Shown: positions 24,276-37,111, numbered from the stretch's first letter. The stretch: DNA of 64,000 nt from Rapana venosa (GCA_028751875.1 CM054155.1:7501072-7565071); one strand, 5' to 3'. A program made the numbers and translations. Notes: generated by a model not told the origin, from the letters alone.

Positions 24276-24972
24276 TTTCAATAAGCAATAATAAATGAGG
24301 AGAGTTTGATAACAGCAAACTTATAAGAAACTAGAGACTTGAGAGGACTTTCGGAATGATCTGTCTTTGACACCATTACCTGTCTTCATTGCAAAGCAAA
24401 TGCTTACTGTTCAAGAAAATAGTTCTTTAGAGCAGGTTTAAAAAAAACTAATTTAAAAAACCCCATTCTTTTATATCGAGGATAATGGAATAAGCAATCA
24501 TGTACTATTTTACATCCAGTCCCCGTGTGTATGCAGAAACCATGTGTACAGCAATACAGATAAACACAGGAGACCAGAGACAAGTAAAGGAACACAACAG
24601 CTTGTAGTGAGACTGTGAGGTTGGCAACAGGGAAGAGAGGCGGTCCATCTTCATCTGGGCAGCGTGTGTGGAAAGGAAAGATGGGTTGGCCAAAATCGGA
24701 TTTCATGTCAAGATGGATAATGGTATAAACCTAATAAGGGCACTATGTGTCCGAGCAAATGAGAGGGCTGGCCAGCCGATTGGGCCAATCAGTGGTCAGC
24801 GCACCACAAGGGAAATAAGATGCGAGAGAAAACAATGGTCAGAGTAAAGGCTGAACTTGGTGGCTGAGGTACTGGAAATGAGAAAGAGGGTGCAATGGAG
24901 TGAATGAAATGACGTTATAGGAAATCAGATGAAATGGAAAAAAACCAGAATTTCTTTTGTGTTCCCTGGTCA
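24276..24972. other. Single-copy sequence, partner of 6,261-6,957
   Basis: Near-identical to unit A, including the SINE-1 tail scrap (24,470-24,535). No gene is seen. Confidence 0.55.
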
Positions 24973-25225
24973 TAAGGTAAAGGTAAAGGTGTCCCATAAC
25001 CTATAAGGTCGTAGGGGAGCCAGGCGTCAGAGACCTCAACTTCTCCAGGGGCCAGCATATTGGGGGCGGCCCCCTTTTCCTCTCCCTCGCTGCTTTACTT
25101 TCCCTAACCTAATGAGGCAGGTCCCCTTTTTAAAAGCTGGGTGAATGGAGGAACTGTCAAAAGCCGGGGCACACAAACAGTATCCCCCAAAATTTTGGTA
25201 ACCCGTTGATGTGCTTAATTTGGTG
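24973..25225 (-). mobile_element. 5S-rRNA-derived SINE, minus, partly degraded
   Basis: Partner of 6,958-7,212. The tail half (24,973-25,060) is clean, and the 5S head half falls in the degraded block and is barely legible. Confidence 0.65.
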
Positions 25226-26600
25226 GGAAAAAGCGCTCCCTTGGGTTTGGAGCATGGGAGTTGCCCCTCCCCCTGTGTTTGCAGGAGGCCCTGCTTCTTT
25301 GGTCTCAGCTGCAAAATTCCGGGGACTTAAAGCCCTCGAAAACCGGTCTTAGTCTGTGATTTTTGGGTAGGGGGCTGCAGACAATAAAACCTTGTTATCG
25401 TGCTGATTCCCCGTGCGGTTTTTTTGGTTCACCGGGCTCGGGGGTGTGGCCCCCCTTTGCCCATGGGAAAACCCCCCACACAAAATGTGGCCGGGGTTTG
25501 CAGGGGCGGGTTCCACCCCTTTGACCAAAGTTGTGGGGGTTTTCCGCGGGAAAATGTACAGAAATGAATACAAGTTGAAAAAAGAACTTTCTGTCTGTGC
25601 AAACCTTTGGCTGTAAAAAAAAGCCCCCAGAAATTTTTTGGGTTTTGGGCCCATAGATTTTGAAAAAAACCAAAAAATCCATTTTATTACCCCAATTAAT
25701 CTTAGTCACCCTATGAGTTTTTAAATTTAAGACACTGTTATTTTTAATACAGAAAAGTTTTTCCAAAAGGGCAACTTTTTTTAACTTTTGAGAAGTTAAA
25801 AAATGACTGTCTTTAAAAGGGACAGCTGAAAAGTCGCCCCTTGTTTTAATGTGTGTGTATCTGACTGATACCTGTCTGTCTTTTTGTTTTACGGCTTCTG
25901 TGTGTCTGTGTGTCACTGTTAATTCTGCAAGGAACCATTAAAAAATGTTTTTGGGACATTTGTTTTTCTTTAAAAACTTTTGTAAAAATTTTTCCCCCAT
26001 TTTTGGGGTACTATCAATTTTTAAAATTATTATGTTGTTACCAATGATAGGGTGTTTTGGGTTTCATTTTCTGTAATACACTGGGAGTAAAAAGGAACCC
26101 TTTTCCCCCTGTGAGGGGACAGAAAAGCAAAAGTGACAGCAAACCCCCTAGCTAAAAGGGGCCCCAAATTTAAATTTTTTTAAAATTTCCATTATCAATC
26201 AGAGGACAGAAGCATCAAAAGCTTTTGAAATCACTAAAACCCATCCAAAATGAGGGTCAGAGAGCTAATTGGCGTAAAAATTTGGGTGATTTGGGGAACT
26301 TTCCCTCAAAAAAACCAGCGATCTAATGGGAAAACAACAAAACAGGGGGTAAAAGAACCCTTTCCTGCCCGGCCCGAGTGCTTGAGGGCCCGTGAATTTA
26401 GCAGAAAAGCCACAGCCCTCTTGAGTGGTAAAAAATCTGCCAGTGTATATGGATAGAAAAAGTGGGGAACAGTCCTTGGGGTTTAAATTTTGTATTGAAT
26501 TTTAAAATATTGTGGACACAAGTAGATTTAAAAGTTATAATTTTTTTTTACCCCCCTTTAAAACAAGGGATATTTCTGTTTCAAACTTTTGGGGGCTTTT
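25075..26600. other. Degraded-consensus block, partner of 7,070-8,500
   Basis: The order of landmarks matches unit A, but bases are smeared into A, C, G and T runs and many single bases are lost. Open frames here (for example 25,395-25,916 minus) should not be treated as genes. Confidence 0.8.
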
Positions 26601-29600
26601 AATAAATTTAATTTAAAAATAATAATACAGGAAATTTTATAGCGCTAAATCTTTTAAAAGAAAATTTAAAGCGCATGCATTCAACCTAATTTACACCGTC
26701 ATGCAATCAAAGACAAATGATCAATTTGGGTTTTAAACCCAAACAGATATTTACAAACATGGTTGCGCTGCAGACAAAATCTATGAAATAAAATTTCAAT
26801 AGTCAAATGTTTTACAAAAGTAACACACACACTCACTTAGGTCCTATACTTTAGCAGGTGATGGGACATGGGTTAGTGAGGGTGGGAAAAGCTCTGATAT
26901 GAAACAGGAGGGGGGAAATCTTAGGTTTAAAATAATTATGTCTTGAGGCTGGATTAAAAGTGTCATAACTAGGTTTCTGGCGAAGAGAGAGAGGGAGCTC
27001 ATTCCAGGTCGATGGACCCGAAATAAAAGAAAGAGCGGCGGCCAACAGTGGATTGGTTGAATCTAGGTATTCGTAGGCAAAAGGTATCTGCAGTAGGGGC
27101 GGAGGGAACGTGAAGGAGTGTCAGGTTAAGACATCCACGGGAGGTAGGAGGGTGCAGTTTTTGTGGAGACATTTGTAACAGGGGGGTACTGATCTTATCT
27201 CTCTGTGGCACAGGCAGCCAGTGGAGAGATCGCAAGAGAGGGGTAATGTTCTCATTTTTTTTTCTTTCTGAGAACTAGTCGAGCTGCGGAGTTTTGTATA
27301 CGTTGAAGGGAGTGATAAAATGATGCTGGCAAAACCAGACAAAAGAGAATTAAAATAGTCCAGACGTAAAAGAATGAGAGAAAGTACAAGTTTGGCTGTT
27401 GCATCAGTGGACAGGTACTTTCGAATTGCACTAATACGCCGTAATTTGATAGTAGCACGACTGACAAGTCTGAGTGATGAATTTTTTCATAGAGAGTGTG
27501 TTTTCGATAACAACACCTAGATACTTCACAGCAGTGGATAGGGGGATGATGTATTGCCAAGTTCTATTGGGAAGCTGTTGAAATGGAAGAGAGTTTATGT
27601 TTGGTCCCTAGGGAGCGTGGCTTCGGTTTTATCTGCATTTAGCTGTAATTTGTTCTGTGTCTTTCCCCAGTTTGAATATCTTCAAAGCAGCCGGGCCCCA
27701 TATTTGTCAGGAGAGAAGGCCCAGATTTTCAGGAGTAACACTGCTTTGAATCTGAGAGTCATCTGCGTAAAATGATGGTTGATTTGAGACGGTTTATTAT
27801 TTTGTGGGACGTGGGGCAGTGTAAAGAGTGAAAAGAACGGCTAGAACTGATCCCTGTGGGACTCCGCATTTCAGTTTGGCAGGTATTGATTGAATCTTGT
27901 TTACTGCAACTGTCTGGAATCGGTCAGTAAGGTATGAATTAAACCAGGTGAGGGCTATGCCAGTAAACACCGAACGTTTTTTGAAGACGGAGAGAGAAGG
28001 AGTTGATGGTCTATAGTATCAAAGGCTGCTGATAGTCGAGTAGAGTGAGAAGGGGGAGATTTTCCCTGAGTCAGAAGCGAGTAGAAGCGTTTTTTAAAGG
28101 TGTACTGGTGGTTTCAGTGCTGTGGTTGACGCGATAGGCAGACTGAAACTCAGGAAGAAGTTTGTTGGAGAGAAGGTGGTTGTTGAGCTGTTTGAGAACT
28201 ACTTTTTCAAGGACTTTAGAAATAAAAGTAGATTGGAAACAGGTCTATAATTCTTCAGAATTTTAGGGGGTCAAGGTCATGCTTTTTTGAGTAGAGGTGT
28301 GACTATAGCAGTTTTGAGAGCTGATGGAAACATTTCCTTTGAAACAAGAGATGAGTTACTATTTTCGTGATAGCGGGTATGAGTTGTGGTAGGCACTGGT
28401 GAAAAGAGAAGCAGGTATGGGATCAAGAATCACATGATTTTATTGTCATTTCTTTCAGAATTATCGTGATTTCTTTCTCCCATTTGTCGGATGAAAAAAA
28501 AAGGAGAGGAGTTTCCAGAGAATTGGGGATCAGGAAGTGCAGGCTGGAAAGGAGTCTGATCCAGTTTGGAGCGAATGTTATAGACTTTTCAAAAGAATGC
28601 TGAAAATATAGATGGAAGTTCAGAGTGGTTGTGGTTGGAGGCAGAGGGCTTGCCTTCACAGATCCAAGAAGAGTAGATGTGAGGGAAAAGAGAGATTTCA
28701 TAGACGTGGCAATCAAGAACTTGAGAAGAGTAATACTTTGTTTTTTCTGAAAGAATTAAAGATTTGACTTTGTTTACTTGTTTTCGAAAGAGGGGGCCTA
28801 TTAATTTCCGTTTTTGATTTTCGATACTGCCGCTCTATTGCCTGCGTTTTCGCTTTTCGACCAGGTGTCATGGGTTTTTACCATGGCACACATGGCCTAT
28901 CAGGCAGGAGAACGGTCAGTGGGAGGTGCATGCTCATCAAGCAGTTTGGCTGAGAACAGCATTGTAGTGTTTAGAGGGGTTATTGTTGTCAGGGTTTGTG
29001 ATTGGCGTTCAGCAGCTTGTGCAAGAAAAAAGTTTGAATATCTATGGCCTTAAGGTTGCGACGGGTGACATACTTTTCTTTCTGATAGGCTTTGCAATAT
29101 TTTTGAGAGAAAAGAACAGCGGAATGATCAGAAGTAGTTCACAGTGATAGATACAGATGTGATCAGATCTTGGGAAATATCAGTAATAAAAGCCAGTTTT
29201 AAAATAGTCCTGATCTGTGTGTTGCTTCGTTTACCCAGCTGAGAAAGAGAGTGTTCGACAAAGAAAGAGACAGACGTTTGACATCAGAAGAAGACTGGTT
29301 ATCAAAATGGAAGTTAAAGTCACCGAGAATGATGGCTTTTTGGGAGAGAGGCTGTAGTGATCTAGGAGTGACTGAAACTCTTTATGGAAAATGGAAGATT
29401 TTCAGATTTGTTCTTACGGCTTGGAGGTGGACGGTAAAGACAGCAAAAAAAGTAACAGAGTGGGCCAGGTGTGTTTTAAGTTGAGTTCACAAGACTTCGA
29501 AAGATTCAGGTGAAAAGGAAGGAGTGACAGAAAGAAAGAGCAGGTTCGAGTGTATCTTTATAAACGATGGCAATGCCACCTCCACGGGAGGGTCGGGAAG

Positions 29601-30056
29601 AGAAAGAGTTTTTTAAACCAGGTGGTGTCAGTTTTTATTTTCGGTTCATGACCGTGTGGGTTTTAAACCAGTTTCTGTAAGAAATGTTAGATCAATGTTC
29701 TTATCAGAGATGAAATCAGCAATGAGATCAGCTTTACCCTTGGGCAGACAGATTGCACGTTGAACAAGCACATGTGAAGGATGTTAGAAGGAGGCAGAGA
29801 GGGTTTATGATAACTGGGGGTGAATTAGGATAACTGTCAGTGGAAGAGGATGAAGGCGATAGTAAAGATGTGGAGAGTGGAAGAGCAGACAAAAGTTTGG
29901 ATTGAGAGTCAGGTGTAGAATCTGGTGAAAGAACTGGGGAAGTTCGGGGGTTTACAGTTGCACGTACACCATGATACACATTATCAGAACACGTTTTATC
30001 AAAGTCATAAACACAGGGCGAAGCAGGTGGATCAGAGGGAAGCAATCAATTGTCAG
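26601..30056 (-). mobile_element. L2/CR1-like non-LTR retrotransposon, unit B only
   Basis: Minus-strand LINE of about 3.4 kb, broken by many small indels. In coding order: the endonuclease start KADLIADFISDKNIDLTFLT near 29,740-29,660 and GGGIAIVYKD near 29,560; reverse transcriptase with [11 protein letters not shown] (AFDTIDH at 28,006-28,026) and catalytic FYADD (YADD at 27,758-27,769, intact); then SLQRIQNSAARLVLRK (about 27,260-27,310), LHWLPV and STWNELPLSLRQKPSYDTF (about 26,955-27,025). The 3' UTR ends in AGCGCTATA plus ATT-rich tail at about 26,601-26,680. Unit A has the empty site near 8,500. It would act on RNA as a target-primed reverse transcriptase, but this copy cannot give a full protein as written; some breaks may be consensus errors. 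Confidence 0.85.
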
Positions 30057-30063
30057 TCTTTTC

Positions 30064-30227
30064 AAGGGAGAGTGCAAAGGTAAAGGTAAAGGAGTCCCAT
30101 AACCTATAAGGTCGTAGGGGAGCGAGGCGTCAGAGACCTCACTTCTCTAGGGCCAGCATATTGAGGGCGGCGCCCATCTCCTCTCCCTCGCTGCTTTACC
30201 TTCCCTGACCCTAAAAGGGAGAGTGCA
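30064..30227 (-). mobile_element. 5S-SINE insertion with 13-bp target duplication
   Basis: AAGGGAGAGTGCA occurs at 30,064-30,076 and 30,215-30,227, and once only in unit A (8,507-8,519). Between the copies is a 138-bp tail-and-body piece of the 5S SINE on the minus strand, with the 5S head truncated. The empty site in A makes this a precise insertion call. Confidence 0.9.
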
Positions 30228-30279
30228 TCGCCACAAAAAGAAGCACCACCCATTATATTTTTGTTCTTGTTTGCCTGTC

Positions 30280-31540
30280 TGCATGTGAAGCTAAATATTT
30301 GCAAAGTCAAAACTTTAATTTTTATTCTCCTGTTAGACTGTATGAAATCCCCCATCCTCAAAAGGGTTAAATGAATTATCGAATATTCTTTAGTATCAGA
30401 GTGGCCCTTTTCACGGATTTCCAAGGACATCTGAAAAGGACAAGACAGACAAGGTGCAAAAGCCATCTCACGGGACAAACCCTCCTATTAACAAATCAAC
30501 TTTGGTTAAAATCACGGGACACGGATACTCTGCTATTGTCCCACAACAGGGTTCAAGTGCCACTCAAAGAGCAAACTGCCCAAAAAGGGTTGATTAGGGC
30601 AACGTCTCTGTAAAGGAGACCACCATCTGGGGAAGAAACCAAAGACGGTGTAAGGAAATGAGGGGTCCTGGCTGGCGATTTTGGGGGTGAGGAATCAGAG
30701 AACCCACAGTCTGTCTTTTGCGGGTAAACAGTCTGCAGGTGTAAGGGGTAGAGACATGGGATGAGTCCAGGGCTAAACATATGGATATTTTTGCTAATGA
30801 ATGCAAGTAATTTGCTATTTTTTGTTTGCTTTTTATACTACAATAAACACAGCAATTTATCAACTTAAACTCCGGCTGCGGCACAAAGAAGCGCTGCCCC
30901 TTATTTTTTTTTCCTGTCTGCATGTAATTTTCCCTTCACAGTGGGTTTTTTTCTTTCAGATTTTTTTGGGGAAAAACTTTTTACCCGTCATTCTTTAGTA
31001 TATAAATGCATGTTGCACACGGACCCCGTTCAGCTTTTTTAACAGAAGACTAGCACCCAACCCCACTCATGTTCCCAAAGGAAGGGGGGGAAAGTTCAGG
31101 GAAAACAAGAATCGACCCCCATTTTTTTGCTTCCTAAGTAAGCGTTTCCTCTAACGCAGATCCACAACTTTGTGTTTTAGCAAGAGGACTGGGGTGATAT
31201 ACAGGAGCCTGTGGTCATGGACGCAAGAAAAGGAAGGGAAGGGTGGGAGGCAAACAGACGGAGGGGGGGATGACGTGATAAGACTAGAGACAGGAAAAAG
31301 CTTGGAGGTGAGGTGAAGGGGAAAGGGGTTTTATAGTAGTAAAAATTTACGATATGGGGGGGGTTACTTTGCCAAAGACTAGAGGTAGGAAAAAGGGGTT
31401 GGGATGGTTTGGTGAAAGGGAAAGGGGGGGATGTAAAACAGACGAAAGGGGGAGATGACGGTGATGAAGACCAGAGGTAGGAAAACGGGCTTGGCTATGA
31501 TGAGGGTGAAATAAAAGACAGTAGTAGTAGTAGAAGACAG
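30280..31540. other. Degraded-consensus block, partner of 8,570-9,890
   Basis: Milder smearing with many short deletions. It contains the second half of the 690-bp tandem duplication and the 97-bp minisatellite. Frames here are unreliable. Confidence 0.75.
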
Positions 31541-31645
31541 ACCAATGGCGAATTAAGACAAATGGGAAAGTACAAAGGCTGGAGAAAGATTCCAAGTAAA
31601 CACGAACTGGTATAGTATCCAACATGAACTGTTTTGCGATAGCAG

Positions 31646-31716
31646 TGACGGATTCCGTCATCATCTGCTTTGGATCAGTGGGAATAAAGATAAGCTTTTA
31701 TCATCTTATCTTTATT
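31646..31716. repeat. Paired perfect palindromes, unit B
   Basis: Identical to 10,003-10,073: TGACGGATTCCGTCA at 31,646-31,660 and 12-bp hairpin arms at 31,683-31,694 and 31,705-31,716. Confidence 0.8.
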
Positions 31717-31740
31717 CTAAGTGCAGATGATTATTTTTTA

Positions 31741-31853
31741 AGCTGTAAATGGGTATCTACTCTCTTTAAGGTCAGGGAAGGTGAAGCAGAAAATGAGAAG
31801 AGAAGCGCGCTGCCCTCAATATTCTGGCCCCTGGAGAAGCCGAAATCCCCATA
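31741..31853 (+). mobile_element. 5S-SINE body fragment, unit B
   Basis: Partner of 10,098-10,210 with only a few base changes. Confidence 0.65.
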
Positions 31854-32009
31854 CCTTCTTAATTACCTTGATTACTACTATTGATTTATGTACATGTATT
31901 GCGAAAGAAGCGGCAAACCTGTGAAATTTTGAATCAATACTAGTCTGGTGGTGTCTTCATTTAAAGTCATTTGTTTCTCAGGTGAAGAATTTGGCTGGAA
32001 CAAAGGAAC

Positions 32010-32231
32010 ATGAGGAAGTGTGTGTGTGTGTGCGTGTGCGCGCGCGCATGCGCACATGCGTGGCCACGCTAATGCACACTCACATGTGTGTGAATATGTA
32101 TGTGTGTATGTGCACACCTGTGTGCATAGGTGACTATGCATATTCATGCACACAAACACAAACATGTGCGCGTGTATGAGTGGGTGTGCGTGTATGTGTG
32201 TGTGTGCGCGTGTGTGCAAATGTGTGTGTTT

Positions 32232-32265
<34 letters not shown>

Positions 32266-32291
32266 GCGTGTGTGTTTGAGTGTGTGTGTTT

Positions 32292-32329
<38 letters not shown>

Positions 32330-32422
32330 ACGTGTGTGTGTTTGAGTGTGTGTGTTTGAGTGTGTGTGTGTGTGTGTGTGCAGGGGGGTGTGCTTGAGTG
32401 TGTGTGTGTGTGTGTGTGTGGT
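32010..32422. repeat. (GT)n array with TTTGAGTGTGTG units
   Basis: About 400 bp of GT with interspersed GTGTTTGAGTGTGTG and GCGCGC. It replaces a much shorter GT tract in unit A (10,547-10,585). Confidence 0.9.
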
Positions 32423-32429
32423 GAGGCGC

Positions 32430-32750
32430 GCGGTAGGTAAAAAAAAATTTTGACCCAAAACCTGAGCAGCAAACAGGGGCCTTTCCCCCCTTTTAGTTCT
32501 TCTTTTTCTTTTTTAAATTCATTTTTGGTTTAGTTTCCCGTAAACAAGAGAAAGAACAAAAATTTTGACCCAAAAAACCCCGGGCGGGCGCCCCACCACA
32601 CACACACAAAACACAACACACCCAAAAACAACACACACCACAAACCCACACCCACACACACACCCCAAAAACCCCACCCACCCAACACAAAACACACACA
32701 CACACAACACACCACACACACACCCCACACCCCAACCCCCCAAACAAAAC

Positions 32751-32787
<37 letters not shown>

Positions 32788-35700
32788 ACACACACACACC
32801 CCCACACACACACCAACCCCCAGCCTTACCCCCCAAAAGTCTTTAAAAAATTCCCCAAAGGCCAAACCCCCCACTTTGGACCGTGGTTTACAAAAAAGAA
32901 TGGAAAAAAGCAGTAAACCCAAGTTAATTTGGGTTTTTGGGGAAAATTAAAAAGGGAAAAAAGGGCCAAAAAACGGGGGCCAAAATGCAAAATCCTGCCA
33001 GAAAAACCGGGGGTTCCCGGAAAAATTTATTGGATTTTTTTCCCCACCCCCCCCCCCTTAAAAGAGGGGGGGGTTGGGCCCGGAAAAGGGGGGGGGGGGG
33101 GAAAGGGGGGGGGCCCCCCCGGGGGTGGGGGGGGGGGGGGGGTTTTAAAAAGGGGGGGGGGAAAAGGGGGGAGGGAAAAGGGGGGGAGAAAAGGGAAAAA
33201 AAAAACCGGGAATTAAAATTTGGAAAAGTGGGGGTTTGGGGGGATTGGGAGGGAAAAATTTTTCCCTTTTACCCCCCCCCCGGGGGGGCCTCCGGGCTTG
33301 GGGGGGGGGGGGTCGGGGTGGGGGGGGGTTGGGGTTTAAGGATGGTTTTGGGGTGGGGGGGTGGGGGGGTGGGGAGGGTTTTTTTGGTACTAGAAAAATA
33401 GGTGTGAAGGGTTTTTTTGTAGGGAAAACTTTTGTTAGTTTTGAAAACAGAACTGGGGAGAAAGTCCGGGGATTTTTCCCCGGGGAGGGGAAAATGACGG
33501 ATAGACTTTTAAAAAAAAAAAACCCCAAGGGTCGGGGAAGGGGGGGGGAAAAGGGTTGAAGGGGGGGGGGGAAAATAAAAGGGGAAAGGGGGGTTTTGGG
33601 GGGTGGGGTTTTAAAGGAAATTTAGGGGTGGGGGGTTGGGGCAGTCATTTCTTGTTTTGGAAAGTTTCCAATAGAGGGGCAGACTTTCTGGGGGGGAAAT
33701 TGGGTTTACAAAAAGTTTTTTTGGTTTGTTGAAAACCGGGGGGGTTTAAGTCAATTTTTCCTACAGCGGGAAAAATTATTTTTAAAAAAGTTTGTTTTCT
33801 TGCTGTTAATAAGGGTTTGAGTTTGATTCTAAAAAACCGGGATTTCCCAGCTGTGTTGCGTTTGGCAAAAAAAAAATATTTTTTTTTGGTAAAAATTTTG
33901 GGAAATTAGAAAAAGCTGTTTTTTTTTCCAGGCGTCCGTTTATTTTTTAAATTTTTCATTTTTTTTTAACTGGGGCCACACCTTTGGCTCCCAAAGCTTG
34001 TTGTTGCTATGATTCCAAATGTTTGTTTCAATGTTACTTCCATTTCTAAATTTTAAAAAAAGAAAAAAAAAATTGAAAACCCCAAAAACTTGTTCTTTTC
34101 GCCCTTTTCTCTCTCAAATTTGTGTGTCTATTTTTAAAACTTTTTAAATATTGTGTTTTTGAATCAGGGCTACAAAAAAACCGTTACAAGGGGTTTTTAA
34201 ATGTAATCCCCCCAAACCCCCTATTTTTGTAAAAGGGCCCTTGTAAATTTAAAGTTATTTGTACCCCAGCAGAAAGCAGAAACCCAGCAGAACCCACCCG
34301 TTTTTGCACCCCGGGAAAAGAAACCCCTGCAGAAGCAGCAGCAGAAAAGCAAAAAAAGCACCAAAGAAAGCAGCAGCAGAAAGCACCCACCCCGGGGCCG
34401 CAGCCGTATTGGGGAGTATTTGTGTTAAGTAGAGGCAGTTTTTTAGCCGCACCCAGAAGGGCAGCAGCAGCCCCCCACCCCCAGCAGCAAGCAGCGAGCC
34501 CCGTATTTAGTAGTATATTTAGTATTTGGGCAGAAACCCTACCCAGCAGCCGGCAGCGCAGGGGCACCCCCAAGCACCCAAGCAGCACCCGGGGTGAAAT
34601 TTATTTAAGTAGTAGTGGTTTTAGTTGATAAAAAACCCAAAAAAAAAATTTGCCCCGTTGCTGGGTTTTAAGTAGTATACAGTTATCACTTTTTAAAAAT
34701 AGTTTTGATAATAACTTTTGCGTTGTTGGTTTTTTAAGTTTTAGTTTTTCGATTTATGTTTTTTTTTGGGGAAATTATGATTTTTCGTCGTCCCCATCCC
34801 AAAAATTTCAAAACAAATTTTCCCCAGGGCCATTTATTGAAGTGGTTATAATGCCCCATTTAATGCCCCCTAAAGTCAGTTTTCCCTAGGTCCGCCCGTG
34901 GAGATCCCGGGCCCCGTTGTCAGTATTAATAAAAAAAACCCCCCTTTTGGGGAACTTATGTTTAAAGGGAATTTCCCCTCTTTTTATCCCTCTTTTTAAA
35001 TTTCGGGACTTTTTTCCTTTTCTTCTTATCCCCTTTTTTCTTTTTTGTTTCCTCCCCTTCTTGACCCATTTTCCTGCCATTTTTCCCCAAAAAAGATTTT
35101 TTAATTTAATTAAAAATTTCTTCCTTTCCCGCCGCGGTTTACCCCGGGGCCCTGACTTGTCGGGCCCCCTTAACGGCAGTGCGCGTTTTTTTTCACCATA
35201 TGGCGAAACGGTTGCTGTTGAAGGGGTTCGAAGGGAAAAAAAAAAAACGTCTTCAAGAAAACATAAAATTCCAGCACAGACCATGGGAATGGAAGGGGCC
35301 CAGGCTAAATTCCCTGATTGCCGGTTCCGGGAAAAAAACCGATCCCTTTTCCAAAAAAATGGTCAGCTGTAGAAAACAAAATAAACCCCTTTTGCGGGGA
35401 AGTGTCCCCCTTTTTACCCGGGAAAACCCAACCCCGTGTGAAATGCCCCCCATGCGGGCCCGGACTGACCTTCGTTTTTTTAAAATTCCCTTTTAGGGGT
35501 TTTTGGGGGGGGGGGGGAGGTATTTTTTTTGGGGGGGGGGGGGGGCGAAGGGGGGGGGGGAAAGGGGGGAAAGGAGAGGGGGGGGAAGGAAGTGAGGGGG
35601 GAAAAAAAATTTTGGCGGGTTGGGGGAGAGGGGGGCGGAAAGGTAAGGAAAAAAGGGGGGGTTTTTGGGGGGGGGGAAAAAAGAAAGTTTTTGGGAAAAA

Positions 35701-35870
35701 GGGGGGAAAGGGTTTTTTTTGGAAAGGGGGGGAAAGGGGGAAGGAGGCGGGGGGGGAAGTTGCGGGAAGGGGGGGGGGGGGGGGGCCCCCGAACGGGGTT
35801 TGAAAAGAGGGGGAGGGGGGAAAAAAAAAAAGGGGGGGGGGGAAGGGGGATAGGGTTTTTTTTAGCATAT
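32430..35870. other. Severely degraded block, partner of about 10,800-13,440
   Basis: Homopolymer runs of all four bases dominate. Landmarks still readable: GTTCCCGGAAAAATTTATTGG (11,228 in A), the G-rich tract, and CCATTTATTGAAGTGGTTATAATG (12,597 in A). The last 350 bp (35,500-35,860) are nearly pure G/A and do not resemble the A partner. No annotation inside is reliable except by alignment to A. Confidence 0.85.
34885..35245. repeat. RF4 repeat, degraded (partner of copy 2)
   Basis: Readable landmarks: GTGGAGATCCCGGGCCCC, TTTTCCTGCCATTTTTCC, CTTAACGGCAGTGCG and a smeared ACCATATGGCG. Confidence 0.5.
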
Positions 35871-35879
35871 GATGTATCC

Positions 35880-36454
35880 GTAATAGAGTGGGTGTAAAAA
35901 CAAAAGTACATGGGTGCTCTGGCATTATCATCGAAAAAAAAAAATGATTTGATTTGAAAAGAGTGATTTGATTTGATTTCATTTGACAGCTGACAAATAT
36001 TTTTCAATGTTAGGTTTTGACCTCAGTAAAGGTGGTAATGACAATATTAAGATCTACCTAGTCTGTATATTGAAACGATGTCACACTGAAAATTGTGCAC
36101 TCTAAGCGCTGTTTATAATGTATCCATACATGCATTTGAAAGAGGGTCTTCTGTCATAATATGTCCCCTATTATTTCAAACCAGAGAAGCAGAACAAAGC
36201 ACGTTGTATGCAGGTATTTTATGATATGAACAAAGGAACATCTTTGAAGATGCCCGTGTGGTCATCTTTCATGACTGCATTGCTTTAAACTTACTAAACA
36301 CCTACAACAATGTAATATTGATAGCCGTTTTATTTAAACCTAAGTAGTCTCGAAAACTTCAGATATTTTTACCAAAAAGTATCACACAGCAGTTCACTTT
36401 TTAAAACTAACGAAAAGTCGCAGATTAAGACTGATGTTCTAGGACGTGACAGGC
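35880..36454. other. Single-copy sequence, partner of 13,430-14,015
   Basis: Clean again from about 35,880 and visibly near-identical to unit A. No gene is seen. Confidence 0.6.
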
Positions 36455-36735
36455 AATGGCCGACAACACTAGTCGTCATCCTCAAGACCCACCGGAAGCT
36501 GCGCCATCTTTCACAACATGGCGTCGATCAGCCAAGCAGAGAGCTGGGCTGAGACATTCTGGATGTTTAGGCGCGTGAGTCGCCATACCACACCCTGCCG
36601 CATCACCAAAAAAAATTGGCAAATGCGCAGTGACGTGGAAAGACGCCATTGGAGACCTGCCGGGTTTTAATTTGGAAATTTGGACCCCCTTCCGATCATT
36701 TTATGGGTCATCATGTGCCTTGGACTGGAAGACAG
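36455..36735 (+). promoter_or_regulatory. Candidate promoter-like block, unit B
   Basis: Keeps CCGGAAG (36,492-36,498), GCGCCATCTT, AACATGGCG, TGACGT (36,631-36,636) and ATTGG (36,648-36,652). The short ATG frame of unit A is disturbed by small indels here. Confidence 0.35.
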
Positions 36736-36799
36736 GAGATTCATGGGCCGTAGTAGCTTTCTCTCTGCTGATCGGTAGCTCGTCTGACCAATGCTGTCC

Positions 36800-37090
36800 C
36801 TCTGGCACCTTTTTTGAGGAGCTAAAGGGTAGTGGAGTGCACTGCACGCGTTTTGTGTGCCTGCTTTTGATTTGTTTTATTGTCATTTTGTGTCAGTGCA
36901 GGTAACCAGTGGCACATTGGCATTGACGGCTATCGATTCACACTTCGGAGTTTGGCTTCCCGTAGTTTTATCAACTGGAAAAAACGTAGTTTATGGACTT
37001 CTTTCTCTGTGTGATATAAATTGCGATGTGGAAGAGTAGAAGATGAAGTTCATTTCAATTTTCAGTGCAAAGAATATGACACAGTTTGAC
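36800..37090 (+). pseudogene. Non-LTR retroelement C-terminal fragment, unit B
   Basis: Partner of 14,400-14,660 with the same frame break and the same VEDEVHFNFQCKEYD segment (37,036-37,080). Differences cluster at 36,947-36,957 and 36,973-36,977. Confidence 0.45.
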
Positions 37091-37111
37091 TTTAAAAAAT
37101 CCTTTTGTTGT

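Noticed and set aside
33090..33400. Extreme G-runs as a functional G-quadruplex island
   Set aside because: The clean partner in unit A is G-rich but far less so; the extra G runs are a consensus artefact.
35305..35982. 225-codon proline/phenylalanine-rich minus frame, and similar ones at 45,537-46,211 and 32,937-33,401
   Set aside because: All lie in smeared sequence where stops are lost through homopolymer inflation; clean partners do not keep the frame.
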